Of a DNA stretch of 52,236 bases, positions 24,890 through 31,968 are shown in pieces. The translations under genes were made by a program, and so were the position numbers. Under the pieces are notes generated by a model. That model searched no databases and was not told the DNA's origin. It saw nothing but the letters and a program-made list of their open reading frames with translations. Numbering within the stretch: position 1 is the stretch's first letter; every line of letters begins with the position of its first letter. The DNA is taken from assembly GCA_016935365.1 (NCBI GenBank), contig JAFGRB010000106.1, positions 1-52,236 of the forward strand, read 5' to 3'. The stretch is from Deltaproteobacteria bacterium. Its GTDB lineage: Bacteria > Myxococcota > B64-G9.

Positions 24890-26436
24890 CGGCTGCCCTT
24901 TTCCAGCCAGGCGATGTAGCTCTGGTGGCGCAAGTAGAGGCTCTTGAGGATCATCAGATCCGCATAGATCGGCGCGGAGAGCTCGCCGCCTTTCTGGTAC
25001 TTGCGGATGGTGGCGCTGATCCTCTTCAGCCGCTTGCGGGCCTCGCCGATCTTGACGTCCTCCAGACCCTGCTCTGTCTCGTCCAGCAGCTCCTCGACAG
25101 AGGAGCGCTCCCCCTCGGGGTGCAGGTGGTCGAACTGCTCCGCGGCCATGTCGAACATGGTCTGGATCCAGGCGGTCTTGTCGGACAGCAGCAGCAGGCG
25201 CTCTTCGGTGAAGAACGGCGACTGGCGATTGGGCTGGAGCTTGTCGTGCAGCACGAAGGGCGCCAGCTGGCGCACGTCCTCGAGCGCCACCTCGGCATGC
25301 CCGCGGAAGTACGCCATGGCCTTGGCATAGGCGAGCAGCGTCAGATAGGCCCGGACCGACACCCCGCCCTCGACCTGGGAGCAGATGTGCCGCCGCTTGT
25401 CCAGGGGGCAGTCGGCATTGCAGACCTGGCCCAGGCGCAGGCCGGCCAGCTTGAGCGCGTCCTTGCTCTTGTGCTCGAAGAGCGGGCTGGCGCGCTGGCA
25501 GAAGTCCAGCGCGCCGAGGAAGAACGCGATCCGGTGCAGGACGCCGGGGGGCACGCAAACCGTGAGGAGCTCTGCGTGCAGGGCGTCCAGCTCCGCGGCG
25601 TCGAAGACCGCCTCCGCGGGCAGCGCGTCGGCGGGTTGCTTTCGTTTCTCGATCCGCTCGAGCAGCTGATCGATGAAGTGGGGGTTGAAGGTCAGGGCGC
25701 GGACCGTGACGTCGATCCGGTCGCGCAGCGCCTCGATGACCTCGAAGGTGCCTCCACCCGCGTCGTCGTTGGCCGTCAGGAACCAGGCCGAGTCTCCCAC
25801 CTCCACGGTCTGGCCGAACTGCTCTGCGTAGCCCTCGGCCATGAGCGACAGCAGGGCGGACTGGGTCTTGGTCGGGATGCGGTTGTACTCGTCGACGATC
25901 TTGACCCGCAGCTGCAGCCACTGGCGCCAGCTCACCTTGACCTGCTCGATCTCCTCGGCCCTCAGCAGATCGGCCGGCAGCGGCGTGCCCAGCAGGTCCG
26001 TCACCGTGAGCTGCGGGTGGCCGTGCTGGACCGCCCGGCGGACCTCGTCGCGCGCGTGTCCCGCCAGCAAGCCCATCAACATCGCGATGGCCGTCTTCCC
26101 CCGGCCCGGACCGCCGATGAGCAGGCACTTGCGCCGGGCGGCCAGCGTGAGCAGCGGCAAGAGAATGTAGGACGAGTAGCACTCACCCGCCGGCAGGTGA
26201 AGCACGTCGCCGTTCGGGAAGGTGAAGTGGCTGCCGCGCTCGGTCCCGTAGGCCAGATCGTAGACGGGGGTGAGGATGGCGTTGTTGAGAATCCAGTAGT
26301 AGCTGCGGCGCAGCTTGTCTGCGAGGTGCGGGCCGTCGAGGGCCGACAGGTGGGTCGTCAACGTCCCGTCCGTCTCGGCCGGCCCCTCGAACTGGATCCA
26401 GTCGAGATGGGATCGCAGATCGTCTTGCTCGCTCAT
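24886..26436 (-). CDS. MoxR-type AAA+ ATPase
   Basis: 516-residue AAA+ ATPase, longer than a typical MoxR (about 320). Walker A is GGPGRGKTA (108-116), Walker B/second region VKIVDEYNRIPTKTQSALL, sensor 1 WFLTANDD and arginine-finger region EALRDRIDV. About 100 residues precede Walker A (TFPNGDVLHLPAGECYSSYI), and a ~190-residue helical extension follows the AAA core. It starts at ATG 26436, overlapping the WD40 stop by 4 bp, and overlaps the vWA gene by 4 bp. In MoxR-vWA pairs the ATPase remodels clients presented by the vWA protein. Confidence 0.92.
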   Translation of the reverse strand: MSEQDDLRSHLDWIQFEGPAETDGTLTTHLSALDGPHLADKLRRSYYWILNNAILTPVYDLAYGTERGSHFTFPNGDVLHLPAGECYSSYILLPLLTLAARRKCLLIGGPGRGKTAIAMLMGLLAGHARDEVRRAVQHGHPQLTVTDLLGTPLPADLLRAEEIEQVKVSWRQWLQLRVKIVDEYNRIPTKTQSALLSLMAEGYAEQFGQTVEVGDSAWFLTANDDAGGGTFEVIEALRDRIDVTVRALTFNPHFIDQLLERIEKRKQPADALPAEAVFDAAELDALHAELLTVCVPPGVLHRIAFFLGALDFCQRASPLFEHKSKDALKLAGLRLGQVCNADCPLDKRRHICSQVEGGVSVRAYLTLLAYAKAMAYFRGHAEVALEDVRQLAPFVLHDKLQPNRQSPFFTEERLLLLSDKTAWIQTMFDMAAEQFDHLHPEGERSSVEELLDETEQGLEDVKIGEARKRLKRISATIRKYQKGGELSAPIYADLMILKSLYLRHQSYIAWLEKGSR

Positions 26437-28319
26437 GATACGCCTCCGGTCGTTTGCAGCCGCCAGAGCCCGACCGCGCCGTCGCTGGATGCCGAGGCAA
26501 GCAGCCTGCCGTCGCGAGAGAAGTCCAGGCCCTCGACGGCCGAGAAGTGGGGCCAGGTGGCGGGCTCCGCGAGCGCGCGAAGGTCCTCGACGCTCCAGAG
26601 CCGGATGCTGCCGTCCCATGAGCCGGTGGCCAGGATCCGGCCGCCGGGGTGCACGGCCAGGGCCTGGATCGGCATGCGGTGCTCGACGACTTTCTGCGCC
26701 CTCAGCTTCCAGGTCCCCGCCTCCCAGACGGCGATGCGGCGATCGTAGCCCACCGAGAAAAGCGAGCGGCCGTCCCGCGACCAGGCCACGGCGGAGACCG
26801 AGTCCTCGTGGGCCTCGAGGGTGGGGCCCTTGGTGACATGGCCCTCCGCATCCACCGGCAGGACGACCACCCGGTGGTTGGACAGGCCGACCGCGATGTG
26901 CGAGCCCGCGGGCGACCAGGCGACGCAGTTGAGGATGCGGTTGGTCACGGCGAAGTGCCAGTACTCCTCGCGGCCAAAGGACTCCTTCGACTTCTTCTCG
27001 AGCGCAGCGACGTCGTAGACCACCAGGTAGGTGTCGCCGCTGCCCGTGGCCACGAAGCGCCCGTCGGGCGAGTAGGACACGCCGTAGATGGGCTTGGCGT
27101 GCAGCTCGCTGAGCTCGAGCGCCGCGGAGTCGAGCGGCACGTCGACGATCTTGAGCGACTTGTCCACCGAGCCGCTGGCCAGGGCGCGGCCGGCAGGGCT
27201 GGCATCCAGCGCGTAGACCGGCTTGCTGTGGCAGGGGGTGAGGAACTTGGGCTGGCCGCTCTCCGGGTTCCAGACCGCCACCCGACCGTCGGAGTAGCCG
27301 GCGGCGATCTGATCCAGCTCGAACCAGCACACGGACAGGGCATAGCCGAGCGACTCCCGCGACCAGCTCCTCCCGAGCACCCATTCGCCCGCATCGTCCA
27401 GGCGACTGGCCATCACGATGCCTTCCCGTCCGCCCGTGTAGGCTTCCGTGCCATCAGGCGCGAAGGCGGCTGCCTCGGCCGGGTGCAGGTGCGTGTACAC
27501 TCGATTGACCCGCAGCGAGTCGTTCTCGACATCGTAGCGAAGGCTGCGCCCGCTCTCGGTGCCGCCCACCAGCACGGCTGCGGCGGGGTGCCAGGCCAGG
27601 CTGACGACCGGATCGCCCGGCTCGCCGAATGCCGTACAGCCCCGCCTATCCAGGTCGAAGACCGCGCCCTTCTCATCGCGGCTCAAAAAGGCCACGTAGC
27701 GGCCACAACGAGAGACCCGCAGCGCATGGATCTCGTTGTAGTGCGTGAGCAGCCCCCCCGCGGCCTGGCTACCCTCGGGCAGCTTCCAGATCCGCACGAC
27801 GCCGTCGGTGCCGGCGGATGCGAGGTGCTGACCGTCCGGGAACCAGTCGACGGCCAGGGCGGGCTCGCCGGGGAGGCCCAGCCGCAGGGTCTCATCCGAG
27901 CCCGGGTGCCACAGCCACAGGGTCCCATCGTCCAGGGCCGCGGCCAGCCAGCCCCTTTCATCCCGGGCCGGGCCCCAGGACAGGTCGTGGACGGGCAGAT
28001 CGAGCTCGCGCAAGTCCGCCTTGACGGGCAAGCCGCTGCGCTCGCTGAGGCTCCAGATCACCACCCGCCCATCCTCGCTCGCCGATGCGAAGAAGGCCTC
28101 GTGCGCACGCGGCCCGGTCGGATCGCGCTCGGCGGCCAGGGCGCATATCGGTCCCCGGTGAACCGCCTTCGACGGACCCTGCATGCCGCTGTCGCCGAGT
28201 GCCCAGATCTCGTTTCGCACTCCGGCCACCGGGCAGGTCGGCGCACGACCCACCGCGCACAGCGCCCCGATGGGGCCTCCGCCCAGCAGGCTCTGATTCT
28301 TCAAGACGTAGCGGCTCAA
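26433..28319 (-). CDS. WD40 double-propeller protein
   Basis: 628 residues built almost wholly of WD40 blades. I count fourteen, from VGRAPTCPVAGVRNEIWAL to the terminal DGAVGLWRL, consistent with two seven-bladed propellers and no extra effector domain. The only start is TTG 28319: an in-frame TAG lies 13-15 bases further upstream, and no Shine-Dalgarno is visible. The stop overlaps the MoxR ATG by 4 bp. It has no signal peptide and is probably a cytoplasmic sensor or scaffold for the MoxR/vWA machine. Blade numbers are by eye. Confidence 0.9.
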   Translation of the reverse strand: MSRYVLKNQSLLGGGPIGALCAVGRAPTCPVAGVRNEIWALGDSGMQGPSKAVHRGPICALAAERDPTGPRAHEAFFASASEDGRVVIWSLSERSGLPVKADLRELDLPVHDLSWGPARDERGWLAAALDDGTLWLWHPGSDETLRLGLPGEPALAVDWFPDGQHLASAGTDGVVRIWKLPEGSQAAGGLLTHYNEIHALRVSRCGRYVAFLSRDEKGAVFDLDRRGCTAFGEPGDPVVSLAWHPAAAVLVGGTESGRSLRYDVENDSLRVNRVYTHLHPAEAAAFAPDGTEAYTGGREGIVMASRLDDAGEWVLGRSWSRESLGYALSVCWFELDQIAAGYSDGRVAVWNPESGQPKFLTPCHSKPVYALDASPAGRALASGSVDKSLKIVDVPLDSAALELSELHAKPIYGVSYSPDGRFVATGSGDTYLVVYDVAALEKKSKESFGREEYWHFAVTNRILNCVAWSPAGSHIAVGLSNHRVVVLPVDAEGHVTKGPTLEAHEDSVSAVAWSRDGRSLFSVGYDRRIAVWEAGTWKLRAQKVVEHRMPIQALAVHPGGRILATGSWDGSIRLWSVEDLRALAEPATWPHFSAVEGLDFSRDGRLLASASSDGAVGLWRLQTTGGVS

Positions 28320-28356
28320 GGCGCGTCGATGCTACCTTCGATCCGGTCTTTGAGGG

Positions 28357-28372
28357 AAGGGATTTCGCTTGC
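28357..28372. repeat. 16-bp direct repeat, copy 1
   Basis: AAGGGATTTCGCTTGC is identical to 29137-29152. It lies in the 5' region of the WD40 gene, 38 bp from its start, and 21 bp beyond the stop of the unknown gene at 28394. Seen on the minus strand it precedes a gene start, as does the second copy. Confidence 0.75.
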
Positions 28373-28393
28373 CGGCTCGGGATTGGCTGCGCT

Positions 28394-29065
28394 TTATCGC
28401 GTCTGGTCCTTGTAGGGTACACCCAGCACTCGCGCCAGCGGGTAGGCTAGCTCGATTGTCCAGGCCGAGTCGACCAGCAAGTTCAGCCCGTCGTACATGT
28501 AGTTCGAGGACGGAACGAAATGTGTCTGCTCTGCCACGGTCAAGTGCGTTCCATCGCGGAGCAGCAGCCGCACCTGTCGACAGCTCCAACACTCGCTCAC
28601 CCACGCGGCCACGGCCGTGATGTCCTCGCGCGCGATGGCGCGCTTCTCCCGACGGAGCAGAATCCGGGTTCCATCACCCTCGAGCACGCGACCATCATGC
28701 GCCCATAGCTCGAACCGGCCATCCTTTACGGCCCAGACATAGGTCCAGCCCGTGGCGAACATGGCGTCACACATGCCTTCGAGGACCTCGCAGTGCTGCG
28801 ACAGCAGTCGCACGAGCTCGGGGATGTCGGCGGGTAGCAACCAAAGGTCTGCAAGCGTCGAGGGCGCGTCGGCGCCCACGGCGATGAGGAGCACGCGCAC
28901 CGCCCCCCCCGCTCCCTCACCGATTTGGTTGCGCGCGAGGATGACGCGCCCTAACGTCCGAAGCGTCTCGATCCCTGCCGACTCGACAAATCGTGATGGC
29001 AGAACGGGACGCGACCACTCCCGTAGCTTCTTTTCGGCCTCGTCGACGGAAGAGCCTATCGGCAC
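28394..29065 (-). CDS. Hypothetical protein between direct repeats
   Basis: 223 residues from GTG 29065 (AAGAGGT upstream). No family is recognised. Visible features are LRTLGRVILARNQIG, VRVLLIAVGADAPSTLADLW, WVSECWSCRQVRLLLRDGTH and FVPSSNYMYDGLNLLVDS, with a beta-rich pattern, no signal peptide and one WSC..C-like Cys pair. Base composition is less GC-extreme than the flanks. It is upstream of and in the same direction as the WD40-MoxR-vWA genes and is bounded by an identical 16-bp repeat. It could be an effector or sensor of that operon, or an inserted cassette. Confidence 0.65.
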   Translation of the reverse strand: MPIGSSVDEAEKKLREWSRPVLPSRFVESAGIETLRTLGRVILARNQIGEGAGGAVRVLLIAVGADAPSTLADLWLLPADIPELVRLLSQHCEVLEGMCDAMFATGWTYVWAVKDGRFELWAHDGRVLEGDGTRILLRREKRAIAREDITAVAAWVSECWSCRQVRLLLRDGTHLTVAEQTHFVPSSNYMYDGLNLLVDSAWTIELAYPLARVLGVPYKDQTR

Positions 29066-29136
29066 ACCTCTTGGCGACAGTCTACCGCGCCAAGGGCTCG
29101 GGTGTCACCAGGTGCGAAGAGCCCGCGCGTATTGGA

Positions 29137-29152
29137 AAGGGATTTCGCTTGC
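29137..29152. repeat. 16-bp direct repeat, copy 2
   Basis: Identical to 28357-28372, 780 bp apart. It lies 71 bp upstream of the GTG start of the unknown gene and 23 bp upstream of the plus-strand DUF3795 gene. Confidence 0.75.
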
Positions 29153-29175
29153 ACACCCGAGCCGCCGACGGTTGA

Positions 29176-29802
29176 ATGGCGGCTGTGGGCGAAGAATCGG
29201 AACAACGCGCTGGGCCCCGCGTGGATCTGGTGGGCATCTGCGGGACCTGGTGCGGGGCCTGTCTGGCCTTTCACGGCGAGATCGCTGCCGACGCGGCGCG
29301 CTTGCTGGATCGCATCCAGCGCCAGGGCTTCCTCTCTCTGGCCCGACGCGTGCATCCGGAGCGCGAGCGCGAGATCGAAGCCTTCTTCGGCGTGCTGGAC
29401 CAGCTGGCCCGAACGCCCCCGTGCCCGGCTTGTCTCGCGGGCGGCGGCTCTCCGGAATGCCCGGTGCGCGCCTGCGCGCGGGAGCGGGGTCTCGCGAGCT
29501 GCGCGCAGTGCGAGGAGCTCGACCGCTGTGCCCGCGGGCAGAAGACCGGCAGTCTGATGCGACAGCGACGCGCTGCGCTTCGCGAGGATGGTTGCGGATT
29601 TCCGTTCGGCCCTTCGGAGTACCTGGCCAGGATCACGAGGAAGTACCGGGGATGGAACCTGGCCAACCTCGAGCGCATTCGCGACCAGGGACTGGATGCC
29701 TTCGCCCGGCAGATGGAGCGCGAGGACTTCCGGACCGTCGACCTCAAGACCTCGGAGGATGTTTTTGCCCGCGAGGGGAACGGCCGCGGCGAGGGGTGCT
29801 GA
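29176..29802 (+). CDS. DUF3795-like Cys-rich protein
   Basis: 208 residues from ATG 29176 (no clear ribosome site). The N-terminal LVGICGTWCGACLAFHGE is the DUF3795 signature, and a second Cys-rich block (PPCPACLAGG, ECPVRACARERGLASC, CAQCEELDRC) could bind metal or an iron-sulfur cluster. The C-terminal part is FPFGPSEYLARITRKYRGWN, as in the family. The end overlaps the following methyltransferase reading frame by about 40 bases, indicating coupling. Role unknown; the neighbouring radical SAM gene suggests an anaerobic or redox context. Confidence 0.8.
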   Translation: MAAVGEESEQRAGPRVDLVGICGTWCGACLAFHGEIAADAARLLDRIQRQGFLSLARRVHPEREREIEAFFGVLDQLARTPPCPACLAGGGSPECPVRACARERGLASCAQCEELDRCARGQKTGSLMRQRRAALREDGCGFPFGPSEYLARITRKYRGWNLANLERIRDQGLDAFARQMEREDFRTVDLKTSEDVFAREGNGRGEGC

Positions 29803-30442
29803 GCCTTCTCGGCTCTATCGCCGCTTCGTCAGCGAATGCGCGCGCGCAGCGCGCGAGCAAGGCGCAGCGCTGTGGTGCGAGCAGAGCGCCGCGGAGCGCG
29901 CTTTCGTGCGCGGGCACTATCGGCCCGGCCGCGCTCTGGTGGCGGGCTGTGGGACGGGCCGCTTCGTGCAGGAGCTGCTGGACTGGGGTGCCCAGGTGAC
30001 GGCGATCGATCGCGACGAGTCGATGTGCTCGCTGGTCCGCGAGCGCTTTGGCGCGCGCGTCGATGTCCATTGCGTGGAGCTGAGAGAGCTCGCTGACGCA
30101 TTGGATGGGGCTCGTTTCGATACCATGCTCTGCCTGGGGCTGGTCAGCGGGGCGCTCTTCTTGCCCGGTGAGGAGCCGGTCGCCTGCCTGGCGGCCATGC
30201 GCAGGAGCCTGGCGGGGCGCGGGGTGCTGCTGCTCGACTTCCTCCAGGCCAGCGGGCAGGGACAGCTCGCGCGCTTCGCCTACCCGCTGGGCGAGGCGCG
30301 GATCCCGGGCTGCTGCTTCTGGCCGAGCCGCTCCCAGGTTCTGAGCTGTCTGCAGCGGGCAGGGCTCAGGGCTCGCATGCATCGCCTGCGCTACGATCCG
30401 GCCGAACCGCTCTGGGGGGCGAGTTGTCTGGCGGCAGGATAG
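29759..30442 (+). CDS. SAM-dependent class I methyltransferase
   Basis: About 227 residues. The start is uncertain: ATG 29759 is directly next to GGAGG, while in-frame TTG 29765 has correct spacing. The Rossmann motif is RALVAGCGTGRFVQELLDWG with acidic AIDRDESM after it, and FDTMLCLGLVSGAL as motif II/III. No DNA-binding or target motif is present. It overlaps both the DUF3795 gene and the radical SAM gene, so the three form an operon. Substrate unknown. Confidence 0.82.
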   Translation: MFLPARGTAAARGAEPSRLYRRFVSECARAAREQGAALWCEQSAAERAFVRGHYRPGRALVAGCGTGRFVQELLDWGAQVTAIDRDESMCSLVRERFGARVDVHCVELRELADALDGARFDTMLCLGLVSGALFLPGEEPVACLAAMRRSLAGRGVLLLDFLQASGQGQLARFAYPLGEARIPGCCFWPSRSQVLSCLQRAGLRARMHRLRYDPAEPLWGASCLAAG

Positions 30443-31218
30443 CGCGTCCCTTCGACGCCTTCCGGGCAGCGGCCGAGCTGGCCCGCAAGGTGGAACGCCC
30501 GGGACAGCGCCGGGTGCTGCGGGTGGGCGCGGCTGGAGCGTGCGGGAATGCGGTCACCATCTACCTGTCCGGCTGCATGCTTCGCTGTATCCACTGCTGG
30601 GCGGGAGCGGATCGAGATGCGCCCGAGCGCTTTGCTGCTTTCTGCTCTCATCGCGAGCTGCTGGATCGGATCCGGCTCTTCCGGCGAGAGAACCGCCTCT
30701 CGGCCGCCGAGCACCGGCTTCGCCTTTCCGGGGGAGAGCCGATCGTGTCCCGGCAGTCGCTACAGCTCATCGAGCGGCTGAGCGCACTGCCCGGCCGGCT
30801 CTTTGTGGAGACGAACGGCGTGCTGCTCGGAGCTCGGCCGGGCTGGATGGACCGGCTTCTTGCCTGCGGGGAGCGGGTCTTTCTCAAGGTCTCGCTGAAG
30901 GCGGGCACCGCCGAGCAGTTCGAGCGCATCACGGGCGCCGGTCGGAGCGCCTGGGAGGCGGCGTGGCGCTGCGTGGCGCGACTGCACGCGGCGGGGGCCG
31001 CCTTCGATCTGAACGCCCTGTCGCTCGCACCCGCTCTGTTCGCACCGCGCGAGCGCCGGGCTCTGCTCGATCGCCTGGATGCGATCTCGCCCCGGCTTCG
31101 CGAGCGCTTACAGGAGGAGCGCCTGACCGGCTACCCCGCGACCCGGCTCAGGATGCGGGCGGCCGGGGCCCTGCCGGGCAAGCCGGTCGAATCCATAAAA
31201 TCGGGGCCCGGGGCTTGA
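30424..31218 (+). CDS. Radical SAM protein (activase-like)
   Basis: 264 residues from TTG 30424, overlapping the methyltransferase stop by 19 bases. The cluster-binding motif is CMLRCIHC (within YLSGCMLRCIHCWAG), which resembles pyruvate-formate-lyase activating-enzyme-like proteins; LRLSGGEP and LFVETNGVLLGA are the SAM-binding segments, and VFLKVSLKAGTAEQF follows. No extra iron-sulfur cluster domain. It probably generates a 5'-deoxyadenosyl radical acting on a protein or small molecule; the DUF3795 and methyltransferase neighbours are candidate partners. Confidence 0.87.
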   Translation: MSGGRIARPFDAFRAAAELARKVERPGQRRVLRVGAAGACGNAVTIYLSGCMLRCIHCWAGADRDAPERFAAFCSHRELLDRIRLFRRENRLSAAEHRLRLSGGEPIVSRQSLQLIERLSALPGRLFVETNGVLLGARPGWMDRLLACGERVFLKVSLKAGTAEQFERITGAGRSAWEAAWRCVARLHAAGAAFDLNALSLAPALFAPRERRALLDRLDAISPRLRERLQEERLTGYPATRLRMRAAGALPGKPVESIKSGPGA

Positions 31219-31243
31219 CGCGCCCCGCAAGCTGTAGTTTTAT
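31215..31243 (+). promoter_or_regulatory. Promoter of the zinc-ribbon gene
   Basis: -35 TTGACG (31215-31220), 17-bp spacer, -10 TTTTAT (31238-31243). The spacer begins in a GGGGC...GCCCC inverted repeat overlapping the -35 box. An AAGGAG ribosome site at 31265-31270 serves the ATG at 31278. Confidence 0.5.
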
Positions 31244-31277
31244 CCGGAGACGACCGCGAAGCCCAAGGAGTGCGAAA

Positions 31278-31907
31278 ATGGCATTCTGCCCATCTTGCGG
31301 CGCGATGAATCCGGATGGGGCGAGGTTCTGTGCCAAGTGCGGGCAGGCGCTGGAGCCGCCCGCGCAGCAGCCGCCCGCGCAGCAGCCACCCGCGCAGCAG
31401 CCGCCCGCGCAGCGGCCACCCGCGCAGCAGCGGCCCGTCCAGCCGCCGATCGCGCATCCCACGCCCGCGAAGCAGGCGCTTCGGGCCAGCCAGCCCAAGC
31501 CTCCAGCCTCGTCCGGACCGGATCCCAACGCGCCGAACGCCACCCAGTTCTTCATGGCCGCAGCCGGGGTGTCGACCGGTTCCAAGGTCAAGCAGATCTT
31601 GATCTTCTTGCTGGTGGCCGCGCTGATCGGGACCGGGGCCTTCTTCTTGTTGCGGTATGCGCTGGAGAAGAAGGACGAGGCGCCGCTTCCCAAGGAGCAG
31701 ATCGAGCAGCCGGTCGAGCCGGAGATCGTCCCGGAGCCTCCGGCCCCGACGCCCGGCGAGCCGGCCAGCGGAGCCGGAGAGGCGAAAGAGGGCGGTGCCG
31801 GCGAGGCCAAGACCGGCGACAGCGCCGCGACCGGCAGCGAGCCCGCCGAGGCGAAGAAGAAGAAGATCCAGGACAAGAAGAAGCGCACCCGGAAGAAGGC
31901 GAAGTGA
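31278..31907 (+). CDS. Zinc-ribbon membrane protein with Pro/Gln repeats
   Basis: 209 residues starting at ATG 31278. The first 23 residues are a zinc ribbon (CPSC...CAKC). A PAQQP-type repeat region (residues about 27-51) then leads to a single transmembrane helix (about residues 100-118, KQILIFLLVAALIGTGAFFL). The C-terminal domain is charged, Pro/Glu-rich then very basic (KKKKIQDKKKRTRKKAK). Similar zinc-ribbon/TM proteins are often envelope or regulatory sensors; the cytoplasmic ribbon end suggests a protein or nucleic-acid contact. Function unknown. Confidence 0.85.
   Translation: MAFCPSCGAMNPDGARFCAKCGQALEPPAQQPPAQQPPAQQPPAQRPPAQQRPVQPPIAHPTPAKQALRASQPKPPASSGPDPNAPNATQFFMAAAGVSTGSKVKQILIFLLVAALIGTGAFFLLRYALEKKDEAPLPKEQIEQPVEPEIVPEPPAPTPGEPASGAGEAKEGGAGEAKTGDSAATGSEPAEAKKKKIQDKKKRTRKKAK
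31356..31430 (+). repeat. 15-bp tandem repeat, about five copies
   Basis: Unit close to CCGCCCGCGCAGCAG, encoding PPAQQ-type pentapeptides in the zinc-ribbon protein. A coding microsatellite-like expansion; copy number may vary. Confidence 0.8.
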
Positions 31908-31968
31908 CGACACGGCTCGTGACCCCTGAGGCCGGCGCGGCGCGGGGGGCGTCGACGGATGAAGGTTC

